DNA of 64,000 bases from Sesamum alatum (taxonomy: Eukaryota > Streptophyta > Magnoliopsida > Lamiales > Pedaliaceae). The stretch is taken from the NCBI GenBank assembly GCA_034509735.1, contig JACGWO010000005.1, positions 30,410,479 to 30,474,478 on the forward strand, given 5' to 3'. Position numbers and translations under genes: made by a program. Under the pieces are notes generated by a model. The model ran no database searches and had not been told where the DNA came from. It saw only the letters and a list, made by a program, of their open reading frames with translations. How positions within the stretch are numbered: position 1 is the first letter of the stretch; each line of letters begins with the position of its first letter. Below, one piece after another: positions 26,401 through 38,639 of this stretch.

Positions 26401-28153
26401 TGCTAAGGTGACTTGTCGCCAGATACTTGTTTTTAATAAGTGCCTGGAAAATGGCATGGATTCTTTCCAGAATCTTTGCACGTTCAGGATCATCAGATAA
26501 AGGCCAATTTTCATGGAGTAAACTTTCCTTGCTCCTTTGATCTCCGTCACAGTCCATCCACTCAACATCTTCAAACTCCCTATCCTTGGTACAACCTTTG
26601 AAATTATCACCAGATCGTTTCTTTCTAGGCGATGAAAGCCATTCATATTCATTGCAATAAGTGTCGATAAAGCATTCTTTGGAATCATCTAAGCCATTTC
26701 TGGGGTGGGATTCGTCAAGGAAGTCAGCTGCCTCAGATTTTGACGGTTTCCCGAGCATCCTAATTGCAGCATTTAAATCTAATGGTTTCCAAGAACAGTT
26801 TAGAAGCATTTCAGCCCATTCATTCTCCACATTTTGGGGCAGAATTGACTGCATCTTGGGCAACAAACTGCCCATATGCTCCTGCACGACATGCTGCATG
26901 AACAAACCAGCATCAGCAAATTTGTCGTTGCAGCGACAGCACAAACAAAACTTCCACGCTTTATTTGTCTCCGCAAAGGACAAAGCCTCATTAAGCACCT
27001 CGTTTGGTGACCCATCCTTTGATGAACTAAAATGTGCCTTTAGATCCAAAATATTAATTCTAAGCAAATCTTTCTTCCCATCCAAACTCATTGAGTTCCA
27101 ATATGATTGGACCCAATCCCTCCTCTCATCTGAAGACGCATTTTTCCTCGCATTCCCACTTTTCCTTCTTTCTCCTGCTTTCTGGCCTGGTATTGGATAA
27201 GAATCCAGCCCCTTGGTGTTTTTATTACTACCATCGCCGTCATTTCCCAAATGAGGAGACTCGGACTTCTGCTGCAAAAGCCGGGCAGCCGCCACCCTCA
27301 CCTCAATTTCCTTCCTCCGTTCCTCAGGTGTCTTTGCCACCTTCTTAATCTCGTTTGGCCTCCTTGCCTGAATCAATCTGAGCTCCATTGGATCCTCAGG
27401 AACCCTCCTGATTGGAATCAACCGAAACTTCTCCTCCCCATTACCAAGATTCTTCATCCAAGTCGAAATGGACGCAATATTTGACTTCTGAATCAAAGAC
27501 CGGAGCTCACTTTGAACATGGGCAACTCGAGCCTCAGCTGTGGAAATCTTCTGCTGGTTCTCCTCCTGCAAACTCTCCTTTGCAGGGTCCACAGGATTTT
27601 CAATCATCAAAGCCCTCTCACACTCTTGCACAACCTCCTCGTATTCCTTGCCATCGCTTGCTGCCTCATACAACAAATTCGCATAAAAATGGGCAAACTC
27701 AATAGAACTGGGGGACAAACTCACTGCCCTCCTCGCACTCTCAATTGCATTCTTCAAATGCCGCTGTTTGGCATTTGGGTCATCAATAATTGAAGCCACC
27801 TTCACACAAACAGTCCCCTGAACACGGTGGATCAAGGCCGAGTGTGGGGAACTCTCATGTTTCGCACCTAAATCCTTCATCAATCTTAGGGCTTTGGTGT
27901 GGTTCCCCCGTCGCAGCGCCGTCAAGGCACGCTCACATTCAAGCTTTATCGAAGCATAGGACGAATAAGAGTTCGCATTGCTATTGCTTTCCAAATCCGC
28001 AGCATCCGATTTCGCAATTGTTTTCACGCAAGGGTTTTGGGACTGGTCCGGGTTCCCAACACCACCATCGCCGGCGGCATCCTCGGCCCCCACCGCAGAC
28101 TGTGGCCCAGAGGGTTTGGAACGAGGGGCAACATTTCGCTTCTTATGCCCCAT
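17482..28153 (-). CDS. USP53/54-like ubiquitin carboxyl-terminal hydrolase-related protein, 15 exons
   Basis: Family C19-related protein with the plant DUF627-DUF629-UCH layout. Exons (minus): 28153-25460, 25378-25250, 25153-24962, 24855-24812, 24707-24392, 24221-24137, 24047-23862, 21390-21304, 20395-20202, 20059-19844, 19690-19415, 19282-19135, 18987-18854, 17733-17647, 17568-17482. They total 4875 nt, 1624 residues, with all phases consistent. The N-terminus [15 protein letters not shown] is followed by a helical repeat region (about 65-170), a C2H2-like finger (403-426, CLCCRC...H...H), a charged coiled coil in exon 5, the basic stretch [11 protein letters not shown] and the UCH fold. The Cys box [14 protein letters not shown] (Cys1302) and His box [10 protein letters not shown] (His1574) are present, but the Cys box lacks the canonical GNTCY. 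Relatives are often named 'inactive USP53'; activity is uncertain. Intron 7 is 2471 bp and intron 11 has a GC donor. Confidence 0.94.
20931..20968. repeat. (TA)n/(TG)n microsatellite inside an intron
   Basis: A TATATATG-rich run followed by GTGTGTGTG lies in intron 8 (20396-21303) of the ubiquitin-hydrolase-related gene. No splice signal overlaps it. Confidence 0.9.
21391..23861 (-). other. Large intron 7 of the ubiquitin-hydrolase-related gene
   Basis: This 2471-bp intron joins exon 7 (ending ...GQNSHGDG+G) to exon 8 ([16 protein letters not shown]) in phase 1. The donor is GGCG|GTATGC and the acceptor AATGCAG|GAAAG. I found no coding exon inside it. Its composition is less AT-rich than the intergenic DNA, which could hide an old insertion. 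Confidence 0.7.
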
Positions 28154-28620
28154 ACCAAATTTCCCAATACCTACTTAACTCACATGCATAAATTTACATT
28201 TACGCGCAAAATATCTGCAGATGCATATATGGGCTGCTCAATAAATGTAGAGAGAGACACCGCACACAAACCGATAGACCAAGCGACTTACTCAGCAATC
28301 TGGCAGAAGAACGATCGGCGGAGCTGCGCAGACACACACAAACTCACACAGTTACACCCACACACACACACATGTTAGTAGTGTATTTTGAGTGTGGAGG
28401 TGTGTGAGAGAGAATTCACCCAACCAGTGGGGTGGGGTGGAATGGAAATGTGCAGAATTTTGGACTGTAGTTTTTTCAGAGTGTTTGGGGAAGAAAGAAA
28501 GGATTTTTGTGGTAAGAAAGGGAAATGAGGAGATTAAGGTTTGGTAATGACTTGGATTGAGATTTGGGGTTAATATAGTAATTTCAATTGCTTTTTGGTA
28601 TCTTTCACTCTTCTTTGTCT
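28154..28620 (-). promoter_or_regulatory. 5' leader and promoter region of the ubiquitin-hydrolase-related gene
   Basis: Upstream (minus strand) of the ATG at 28153. It contains a CA/GT-rich stretch at about 28333-28372 (plus-strand ACACACAC runs), probably within the 5' leader. No TATA box is obvious, which would suit a housekeeping promoter. Confidence 0.45.
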
Positions 28621-29238
28621 TTCTTTGCTTTTTTTCCCTTTTTTTTTAACTTTTTTTGGGTAGGTGGAGAAAAGTAAAATATCTTTGTTTTATTATATAT
28701 TTGTGGTAAAAAATGAAGAAAATTAGAGGAAATAGATTTTTGGGAGCATCATTATGGCTCGAAAAACTCACATTATTCGATACTCAATTAAGATTGATTG
28801 ATATGAGTTCGTTTGAACTCGAGTTATTAAACTGAATAGATCAAACTTGAATAAATTTTTTGGGTTGACGAGCTTTGAAGCTCGTTTTGAGCGGTTAAAA
28901 AAATATATTAGCATAGTGTGAATTGAAATGAACTTATTTCCTAATAAGAAAATGATCATAATTCGACAGAGCGGATCACGCTGGATAAGAATTTGAAAAC
29001 GGTACAAAGAAATGAATGCGAATAACCCTAATCAGCTATATTATGCCAAAACAAAAAAAGAAAACAATTTAAGCGACAGATCATGCTGAGTCCAGAAATA
29101 TATAGTAGCAGCATAAATTCAAACTCAATTCATGTGTCAAAAATATATAGTAGCAGCATAAATTTATTATTGGGAGTATCATGTGTTGTAATATTACGAA
29201 AAGAATAGGAAAGAATAAAAATATTGATAATTTTCCAT
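28621..29238. other. AT-rich intergenic DNA
   Basis: No gene or element boundary recognised. A short direct repeat (AAATATATAGTAGCAGCATAA) occurs at about 29096 and 29142. Confidence 0.35.
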
Positions 29239-29575
29239 CACTAGAAAAAAGAAAATCACTATTAGTTACATTTTAATGATTATGGCTAAAAATCATGGTA
29301 AATAACTATTATTAACTACGGTAATAAAAATCAATGCAAAAACTAACATTTCCACCATAAAAAAAATTTATTTGTCACGACTAAAAGTCTTAGTAAAAAC
29401 ATTCCCCATAATTTTTAGCCATGATTTTTAGTTGTGGTAAATATTTTGACCACCCTCGCAAAAATTACGATCGACAACCGTTACATAACTGTGATTAATG
29501 ACTATTTACTACAATTTTTTTAGTATTAATTATGACAATTAAATATAATTAAATATTATATTTGTTGTAGGGCAT
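29239..29575 (+). mobile_element. CACTA-like terminal region, copy 1
   Basis: Starts CACTAGAAAAAAG, the usual form of a plant CACTA (En/Spm) end. It is followed by a subterminal region of short imperfect repeats (GGCTAAAAATCATGG, TTTTTAGCCATGATTTTT in both orientations, and GTGGTAAATATTTTGACC). A related region lies at 32345-32645. No transposase and no opposite terminus were found, so this is probably a solitary or non-autonomous remnant. Confidence 0.45.
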
Positions 29576-30115
29576 CTGAATAACTTATTCCTAGGCATGA
29601 ATACTTGAGAAGTTAATGAAGTTGTAAGTACATGATACCCTATATTATTTTGCAATTTGAACAAATATAATATAACTTCCTGAGTTCTTTGAATGGGACC
29701 ACGATTTTATCAATTTTTTTATAATTTAAGTCATACTTTGTGTGCATTTTTCTTTTATTTTTATACCATTTTGACGGTACACATGCAAATATTTTTTTAT
29801 ATATAATAATTATATAAATGGGTCATAAATTAAGATCGAAAAGTTTTATATAGAACTAATTATTTACTCTACACATGCATCGTGCCTCTGTGTGATAAAT
29901 CGTCGATCATAAATAAAATTAGAATATTTTGAAACAAATAGAAAGATATATACTTTAATTTTATTTTCAATGCTTATACTTTATTAGTCAAGAACAAAAC
30001 GATATATATTACGATCAGTATTATAAATTATCGTTTATTTTTAGTTAATTAATGCAAACTCAATGCAGAATAAAGCACTATGTTTGGATCCGATTTGAGA
30101 TGTTTTTGCGGATGT
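29576..30115. other. AT-rich intergenic DNA
   Basis: I see nothing coding here. Confidence 0.35.
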
Positions 30116-30124
30116 TTTAATTTA

Positions 30125-30908
30125 GGATTAAATACAGTTATCACCTCTAAAGTATTCACCCTACATCAATTATTCCCCTAAAGTATTAAAAATCGTAAAA
30201 AAAAAAACCCTGACCTTCTGACACATTTAATTTTGAAGTTCAAAAAATTCATTTTACCCTTACTAAAAATTGATTTATGAAAGAAAATTTAAAGGGATTT
30301 TTAAAATACCAAAACCACTCTTTTTTTAAGTTTTATCTAATTTTATTTTCACTTGATCATCAAGCTCTTTTTATTTTTATAATTCTAAAGTATTTGGAGA
30401 TCATTTTATTTTAATTTCACATATTTGTCAAACCAAGTTAAAAATAAATCTATACATTCATATAATTTTCACATTTATATAATTACCATATATATAAATC
30501 TGTATTAAATATATATTCTCTTATCAGCTCATGCTCTTTCGGTTTTATTAATTGTATATTTTTTTAAGTATATATATATATATGTATAAATTTATTTTTA
30601 ATTTGGTTTGACAAACAAGGAAAAATAAAATAAAATGAGTTTCAAGTACTTTAGGATTACGAAAATAAAAAGAGCTCGATGAACAAGTGAAACTAGAATT
30701 AGACAAAATTTCAAAAAAGAGTGGTTTTGGTATATTAAAAATTTCTTTAATTTTTTTTCAAAAAGCAATTTTTAGTAAGGCTAAAACGGACTTTTTGAAC
30801 TTAAAAATGAAAGGAGTTAGAAGGCAAGGAGTTTTCTTGAAGGTTTTAATACTTTATGGGGTAATTAATGTGGGGGAATACTTCAAGAGTGGTAGCTGTA
30901 TTTAACCC
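30125..30908. mobile_element. Mutator-type MITE with long inverted repeats and a 9-bp TSD
   Basis: The 784-bp element starts GGATTAAATACAG and ends CTGTATTTAACCC (reverse complement GGGTTAAATACAG). The inverted match continues for roughly 300 bp on each side (for example CCAAAACCACTCTTTTTT in both arms). It is bounded by identical 9-bp direct repeats TTTAATTTA at 30116-30124 and 30909-30917. A 9-bp duplication plus long TIRs is characteristic of Mutator-like elements. It has no coding capacity; the 72-codon frame inside is fortuitous. Confidence 0.88.
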
Positions 30909-30917
30909 TTTAATTTA

Positions 30918-32340
30918 TTTTGTATTTCCACAATTTATACTTCGAGTTTTTTATGTCTTCTATTGGCATTTCTATGTTTCATATTGTCTTATTTAAGGTG
31001 AAAATTTTAAAACTTTTATGTGTTGTATCTCGTGAAATTAAATAAAATTGATGTAATAATAAATAAAAATGAAATAATTTTCTTGCGTAATCATTTGCAT
31101 CAATACATAAAGTGTCTATTTCTCCTTGTATACACACTTAACAAAATTAATTTTTCGCTACACTATAAATGACAATAACTTAAAAATTATGATAAGTTAA
31201 TATCATTAAATACGATCAAACAAAATCAATGCATAATCATTTTTTGACATATTGTGAACGTGCACATAAAATATAAATAATGAAAGTAATTATAAGATAC
31301 AAGATTTACGTAGTTTAAATAATTCTCATACACCCACGTTTTCTCAAGATTGATTTCTTACTAAGATATTTTATGTGAATTACTATAAAATGTCACCTAT
31401 TAAATATTTATACTAAAAGTATTGTAAAATAATAATTTTATCCCTAATATTTTTTTTTCAAGGGTCAGACCACCAAACTCATACCTCATAAAGCATGATT
31501 TTGAGTCTGGATAGAATATTGAAACAAACTCCATATTCCAACACAGGATCATAAAACTTGAATTTCCCGTCTATCCGAGGAGATTGGCTTATAAGTTTGG
31601 CCGTCGTGTGATAAGAACTTTATTTTTAAAGAAAACAATATTTTTCACTCTTTTAAGCATTTTATATTTAAATTTTTACAGCTCATAACAAATAAATATT
31701 TGTATAAATATAATAATAATAATAACAATTAAAATAAATCCTCGTGTCACTAATCTAAGTGCTCGTCTAAAGTAGGTCAATATTAAATTCAAAATATTCC
31801 AAAATAATTTGCGAAAAGTATATATCTAGACACCTTAAATTATAATAAATAGAATATATAGGGGGTGGATGTCTTTATCTTGAACTTTAATAAAGTCGGA
31901 AATATGATTTCTTATTAGACTTCATCCTGAATCATACTTTTCATATAGTTAATAAATAATTCAAGAAATATAATCTGTTACTTAACAAATGTAATCTAAT
32001 ATTCGTTATATAATTAGTTCAATTTAATCGAATAAAAGGAAAACAACAACGACATATGTCAATAGTAACGTTTTATATGAAGAATATTCTAAGAATAATT
32101 CTCAAAAGATTAAAAAATAATGTTATATGATACGTATTGTGATTAATTATGCAATTATTTTTTCAGCTAAAAGTGAAATATCACAACTAAATCCACTCGG
32201 AAAATGTAAATTAAGAATGAATAATTAATACATAAATAGTCATAATTACAAGATTTATTATTTATGATTATAATAAGTAGTTATAAAAGGCTAACTCTTA
32301 TTCTAGAAGTAAGTTCCCGAATTATTTGAGAAAATAAGAT
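30918..32340. other. AT-rich intergenic DNA
   Basis: No genes. A block at about 31455-31610 is less AT-rich (AGTTTGGCCGTCGTGTGAT) and may be a decayed repeat of unknown type. Confidence 0.35.
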
Positions 32341-32344
32341 TCAC

Positions 32345-32645
32345 ACAAAAGAAAAAAAAAATATTATTAGGCACATTATGAATGACTACGGCTTAAAATT
32401 GTAATAATTCAATACTATTTACCTCAGCCACACAAAATCGATGCGAAAACTTAAATTTTGACCACAGTTAATTAATATTTGCTATAGTTTTACCTATAGC
32501 TAAAATATTTACCACAATTTTCAGTTGTACCAAATGTTTTGGCATCACTTGCAAAAATAATGGTAAATAACCGTTGCGCAACCATGACTAATTAGTATTC
32601 GCCACGATTTTTTATTTTTAATCATGTTATTAAACATAGTTAAAA
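32345..32645 (+). repeat. CACTA-like subterminal region, copy 2
   Basis: Same orientation as, and homologous with divergence to, 29239-29575. Shared blocks include ATGACTACGGCTT, TACCACAATTTTCAGTTG and AATAACCGTT followed by AACCATGACTAATTAG. The end itself is degenerate (CACACAAAAGAAAAA instead of CACTA). Confidence 0.4.
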
Positions 32646-33210
32646 GCAATCTTTCTTTTGATTACATAACTTAAAAAATGTTAGTAAAGATACTTTTGCA
32701 TAATTAATATAAAGTTTGTTGAAGTATTAAAAATAAGTAATATGTATCCTTTTTAAAGAAGTTTACAAGGTCTTAATAAATTTTTGGCTGAGAACCTGTA
32801 AATTCAAGTCCTAAAAAATTCACTAATTATTAAAAACTTTATAATACTCTATAATATGTTTTAAGGAATTTAAGGGGTATGTTAGGCTAAAGTTCTTGTA
32901 AACTACAAATTCTTGACACCTAAAATCTCTTAAATATTTTTAAAAGTAATTATAATATAAGCCCTTGAGTTCGATATAAAAGTTGTTTGTAAGATGCTGC
33001 TAATGATAATTTTACAAAGATGAAAAAAAAAGTGAATACTTTCAGAAAAAAATTTAAAATTATTTAATTTCTTTTAAAAAGTTTATAAAATCTCAACGAC
33101 TTGTTGTAGAATTTTATAACTTCATTTTTCAAAAATATTAATCAAAGAGTTTATAATATCTTATAAGATATGTTAAAAAATTCATATAATTTAAATTTTC
33201 TACCTCAAAG
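32646..33210. other. AT-rich spacer
   Basis: I see nothing coding. Repeated short phrases (TAAAAATTCACTAATTATT-like, TTTATAATA) suggest decayed repeats. Confidence 0.3.
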
Positions 33211-35032
33211 TAGGGGTGACAATGGGGCAGGAATGGAGCAAATTGAGATGGACCGGTGACCCACCCCCACCAACTTCGAGAAAGGCACGGGACTTGTTCC
33301 CCCAAACTTCTAGGGTGAGTTTGACCCAATAGATCCGGCTCTTTTTACAAATAAGATGGACCTGTGCGAGCTTGAACAAGAGAGAAGAGTAGAGAAGGGT
33401 GTAGGGCCTGAAGAGAGATCGAGAGAGCTAGGGCAGGTTCTAATTGGGGCTAGGGTCATTGAGAAGGGTTCAAGATGCACAGTGGGTCGAATTGGACCAA
33501 CCCAACTTAGGACCGGATTGACCCAATAAAAAAGTGGGCCACTTCAATCCAAACCCGCTTGAGGACCGGGTTGGTCCTAGGCCAGTCCTAGGTATTGATA
33601 CCTGGGACCAGCCTAGGCAAATGGCCGAAGACACCTGCCAAATGTTTGGTTTTGTTTATAGGTTGTTTTGTGGAGATAGAGAGAGAAAAATAGAGATAAA
33701 TAAGTGTGTGTTAGAAACAGGTGTATGTTTAGGTTTGTTTTTGGAGATAGTTTAAATAGTGTACAGAAGATGTTGTATGTATTGCGTTATATATTTGGTA
33801 GACAAACGTTCATTCTCAAATCATTGTCTTTTTTTATTTGTCTTTTAAATATATATGTTTATATTAATAGTTATTTGTTTGTAGGTAGATTGAATTATTT
33901 AATATATTATTATATATATGTTTGTATGAAAAATCATACTATCTTTTTTTACTTTCTCACGAATAATAATAACATATTAATTAAATAATATTATGCACAG
34001 ACAGAATAATGCCGGCGGAGATGCTCCACATCCAACAGCACCGCACTCCGTGTGTCCATTTTCCGGTTGCCACTTCATCGTTGCCATTTCCACCACTTCA
34101 CCGACGTTGATGAGCTTCCATTGTCCTCTTCTTCTTCATTTTTTGGGGATTCTAATGTCGTGTTTTGTGTCTGTGAAGTTTTGCAGATGCACAAAATGGG
34201 CAAATACTGAGGCTTCAGTTTGTTTTTGGGGAATGGCCCAAAAATGAAACCATACACAGGGTTGGTCATGAGCCGGGTCTGTTGGGCCATTTTTTTTTTG
34301 AATACATAGCATATATATTTTTTTTTATTATTCTAAGTTGACTATTCTAGTATTTTTTTTATACATTTGAAACTCTATTTCTTTTATTTTTATTGTTCTA
34401 CTTCTAAATTTTTATTACATTAATTCATTAATACTCTTTTTTATTATTTTTCAAAGTTTATATTAAGTCGTTTTTGAATTTGTCATTGCCTAAGTTACTA
34501 TTGTAAACTTGTTAGTCAAATTATTTTTTTTAGTCAAAAATTTGTAGATTTAATTTATTATTTATTTACTTATTTCATAAGACAACCATAAATTTAAACA
34601 ATTGTAAAAAAAATATTAATTCCATAAAAAAAAAAAGGCACATTCAGGCTTAGTTCGGGCCAGGTCCGAACCTCAATCGGGCCAGTTCATGGGCTGGGTC
34701 TAAATTAAAAATGAACACAATTGGGGTCCATGACCACCATAGGACCGGCCATAAATAGTAGTGGACCTGTCCTAAGGCAACCCGACTCACTGTGTACATT
34801 GAGGTAAAATAGAAAAACTAGTCAAATTATATATAAAATTCTCAATATATATTTTTTAATTAATTATATCGGAGCGGGTCTTCTTTGTACTCGAGACCTG
34901 CCCAAACTCGAACGACTTGTAATTTTTAGAACTCGCTATCCATCTTGATATCTATTATTGAACCCGAACTCACCCAATTATGAGTGGATTTAGAAATTAT
35001 TTCTCCGAATTTGAGTTAAGTTGCCACCCCTA
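33211..35032. mobile_element. hAT-like non-autonomous element
   Basis: The ends are inverted: TAGGGGTGACAA (33211-33222) and TTGCCACCCCTA (35021-35032), with one internal mismatch; this is typical of plant hAT TIRs (TAGGGGTG...). The flanking 8-mers CCTCAAAG and ATTCAAGG agree at 5 of 8 positions, compatible with a diverged 8-bp duplication. The subterminal parts are GC-rich with GGACCGG/GGGCC motifs. No transposase frame is visible. It contains a nested copy of another repeat (33643-33905). Confidence 0.65.
33643..33905 (+). repeat. Dispersed 'GGAGATAGAGAGA' repeat, copy A
   Basis: Begins TGTTTGGTTTTGTTT and contains GGAGATAGAGAGAAAAATAG, AAGTGTGTGTTAGA, TTTTGGAGATAGTTTAAAT and AGACAAACGTTCATT. 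It is clearly the same family as 41677-42120 and 63053-63517. It is nested within the hAT-like element. Confidence 0.8.
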
Positions 35033-35079
35033 ATTCAAGGAGACCCTCTTGACGTCTCTTTTACCCAACCCATTTTGTG

Positions 35080-35370
35080 AAGCGATGGACCCGATAACCC
35101 GGGTATGTCAGTCACTGAGATGCATTATGGCCCAGAATCCAAATAATGAAAAAGTTGAATCCAAAATTTTAGATAGAATGAATAAGAATCCGAAACGATC
35201 TTAGGCACGAAATGCGACCCGGCCCGTATATTCTTAATCTTTTTCTATGGGTTATGGGCCATCAGGAATTGAATAGACCAAATATTCCCCCGGATGTTGA
35301 TCGGGTCAAATGGCCCAAATATTCGAAAAACAAATAAAAAAGGTTCCATCTTTTTTCTCTCCTTTGAAAT
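35080..35370 (+). promoter_or_regulatory. Orphan promoter-like block with GGCCCA motifs
   Basis: Three GGCCCA/TGGGCC elements (ATTATGGCCCAGAA, ATGGGCCATC, AATGGCCCAAATATT) occur within about 190 bp, followed by a CT-rich stretch (TTTTTTCTCTCCTTTG). Such 'site II'-like elements are common in promoters of plant housekeeping genes. No gene follows, so this could be a promoter carried by a transposon, a decayed gene, or chance. Confidence 0.25.
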
Positions 35371-38220
35371 TGCATAGTCCTCCAAAAATAATGTAACATT
35401 AAATTTATACAGTTGGTTAATTTCTCTAATATTTGAATTTTTTAAACATCTAAAACTTATACTTATTAAATAATTGATTTGACTCTGGTGTTTCTAAACT
35501 CTTGAGTTTAGGGACGATTATAACATATTTGATGATTTATAAAATATTAGAAAGTGTTTGATACGTCTTTCACAGAGCAGCTTACATTAATTCATATCCA
35601 AAAATAATATAGTGAAGAGTTAGTAATATATATTTAATATTATAATAAAATTATGTAGTTCTAATTAGAAAATATCATTATTAATACTTAAGAAATTTTC
35701 TCTCATTTTATTTTAAGAATTTGTTTTTAAAATAAAATCTGTTAGTTTAAGTTTAAAATATTGGACATGGCTTTGGCTAAATTTTTTTTTAGGCGATTGA
35801 TAAGTTGTGGTGGCACCAGGCTTGTGCAGATAAAGAATTGAAGTTGTAGTTAGCATAGCATAAGGCGCGCGTACGAGTTATCATAAAGGCGTTTATGTTT
35901 GAGATATTGTTTTACTGTTGAAACAGACATGATATAAGTTGCGATCACGGTTTATCACATGATCATTACGTCTCTCATTACTGAAGCACAAGTAACATAA
36001 ACCGTGCCACATTTTATCTCTACTGATATGGTCCACTAATCCAACTTAAGCAAACTTTCGGGTAATTGCCATATAAATATATATATGAGGACATTATTGT
36101 CGGAAAAGTATTGAATTTTGCTGGAGTTTTCTTCTGAAAACAAGATTTAAGACTCAAGTCCCCTGAAATGCTGCAATCTTAAGGATATACACCATCGATT
36201 TCATTGCGTCAAATTTTGGAAGATCCAATATCTTTTTTTTGCAGTCTTTCTGATTTTCTTTGTAGTTTCGTATTTAAATCAAAAATCAGAGATAATTTCC
36301 TAAACTTTTACATTTCCGCACTCAATATGCTAACGTGTATGTGAAGAATTAATTCATACATATTAGATATAATTTGTAGCCTGCAATTATATTGAATTAT
36401 ATTAATGTTTGATGGGTTTTATGATTATCCTATCGTGTTCCTAAAAATCAGCCTTTTTTCTCGCTCTTGAACAACCATCACCAAACATCATTGCTAAAGC
36501 ACACAAATACCTTTACTAAATGCATGAATCTTCTCTCGTAATTAACATTGAACTTTAAGGCTTTTTTCCATAAAAAAACTTTATATCGAATTATATTATA
36601 TTCATCTAAGATATCTAATTGAAATAATTACGGCTATACCCTCAATCTATGGTCTACTTACACAGATCACTTATATTTTCTAAATAAATTACACATACAT
36701 CATAAAAAACGTCAACATTATTTATATAAATCACCTTTATTTTTTCAAAAATTACATCCCCAAAGAAACATCAACATCAGTACATAAATTACCCATATAT
36801 TTTTACTATTAGAAATGATTTCTATGATTACAATAAAAATATAAATAATTTGAATAAATAAATTATAAATTATGGAGCGTAAATGTAACTATCCCTATAT
36901 GATACGACGACATATTACGGTTTACATGATTGATTTGATACTTTGGTAAGAGTTTTTCGCTTTTCATCATGGCCTCCCCTTGCCTCGACCAACCTACTCC
37001 TTTTTGCCTCCTCTTTTCTAAATTAAAAATCTTGATTATATATATATATATATTGCTTAAATTTAAATGAAACGAAAACCTAAAATTAGTTGGCAATGCA
37101 AATACAATAAAGTGTAATGAATTAATCCCGTCAAAGAACATTAGAATTTTCATTAAGCTATTCGTGTACATTTTATTTTTGGAAAGAAAAAAAAAACATG
37201 TTATTTACTACATATCAATAGTTTGTACAGAAAGGAGGATGTTGGCCTAATACATACAAAAGTACCAGCGGACGACTCATCCCTTTACTCAATGATTGCT
37301 GGCAGATATTAATTGAATTTGATTTAGTTTCTGCTATGTTTTGCTATAAGAGGCCAATCGAGCAGCTGGTATTTTGGCCAAGACTGCAACTACTTCAAAT
37401 TTGTCATTGCAGATTTTTCTGGTCGTTCCATCTTTTGCAGAAGAATTCTAAACTCATTGTCATTGTATTGTTAAATCTGCCTTCTTCTTTTTTAAGAAAA
37501 AATAATAAATTAAATTGTGTTTTTGTAGTTTCCTTGCGAAGTTTATTTTTTAATAACAAAAATTACATTTCCCCTTTTATTTTCAATTTCCCCATTATTA
37601 TTGGTGAGGGTATGAATGAGTGATTGGGGGAAAAGAAAAGGGCATAAATGTCTAAGTATATTATGGAAGAAATTCAACAAAGGGAGATGGCCCTATTGCC
37701 CAAACAAAGCCTTTTTCAAATATTAAACTTACACCTAACTTCATTACCCTTCTTTCAAGAAAACTAACATTATGCCTAAGATTATCCTTAATTAATGCTA
37801 TGCCAACCCCAACCATGCAACTTTCTCCATCAACAAACAAACAAGCCTTAGCCTTCAACACTAAATTGTCAAAACTACCCTCATATATATATGATTCCAA
37901 TCGATTGCTCATTTAATAATATCATTATATTACCATCTGTTTTTTTTGTCGGGGTAGAAATAGAAGTTTTATTCTAAATTTTAACTGCATCTTCTATTAT
38001 ATTTAATATACGTAACATACATACAAAACTTACGCCATTTATTTTTTAAAAATAAGATTTTATACACGTATCGTAGTCAAAAATAAAGAAAAAGAAAAAG
38101 GAATTTGATAATATTGACTTGTATAGCTTCGTAGGTTGTTGGCGTTGCTAATAGGGTGTTATTGTTAACTACTCTACAACTTTGATTCTTATTCTCCAAA
38201 CTTGACCATTTAGTCCACCT
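35371..38220. other. AT-rich intergenic DNA
   Basis: No credible gene. 36631-36895 looks like another short AT-rich MITE-like repeat (AATTACGGCTATACCCTC at the left, TAACTATCCCTATAT at the right, weak inverted match). Minus-strand 37912-37661 is an 83-codon frame with no clear family. Confidence 0.35.
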
Positions 38221-38231
38221 TCACCAACTCA

Positions 38232-38246
38232 CCCCCCCCCCCCCCC
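38232..38246. repeat. Poly-C tract (15)
   Basis: A homopolymer of 15 C in an otherwise AT-rich context. The length is likely to be uncertain in the assembly. Confidence 0.9.
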
Positions 38247-38639
38247 TGCTTGATTAAAGAAACCTCATTAATTTGTGTAAAACCTGCGGATTTTCTTAAA
38301 TACATGATAAATATCTTCACAGGAATTAAGAATTAGGAGGTTAGTATAGGGAATGACAACTAGTAAAATCAATTTTTGTTGTTCCACAATGCTTTGAAAA
38401 GGAACTCTTAATCTGATTATATTAGACTGTTTTTGTATATTTGAATTGAAAAGTGTAGGTAGGTGGTTTTGAAAGAAAAATCATACACGCATGCTCGTCC
38501 CATCGCAATCTAGGCAGGCTGGTTTGTGGCAATTATAACTCTTTTGTTCTAAAAATACCTTTTAGCAGCCTATATTTATTCAAACTTTCTTGACCATTTA
38601 GTAGCCGTTGTTTTCACTAGAATTTTATCTTGCAATCTC

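Noticed and set aside
26661..27200. 179-codon plus-strand frame
   Set aside because: Antisense shadow of exon 1 of the ubiquitin-hydrolase-related gene; no family signature.
27790..28378. Plus-strand open frames opposite the start of the ubiquitin-hydrolase-related gene
   Set aside because: They mirror the GC-richer first exon on the other strand and show no domain; the minus-strand protein is clearly the real one.
30687..30905. 72-codon plus-strand frame
   Set aside because: Lies in the right TIR of the Mutator-type MITE and is Lys/Phe-rich low-complexity sequence.
33993..34247. 84-codon frame in the hAT-like element
   Set aside because: No domain, within repetitive DNA; Cys/Ser-rich content looks fortuitous.
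37661..37912. 83-codon minus frame, weakly reminiscent of a LINE RNase H region
   Set aside because: No catalytic DEDD pattern and no flanking LINE; similarity too vague to call.
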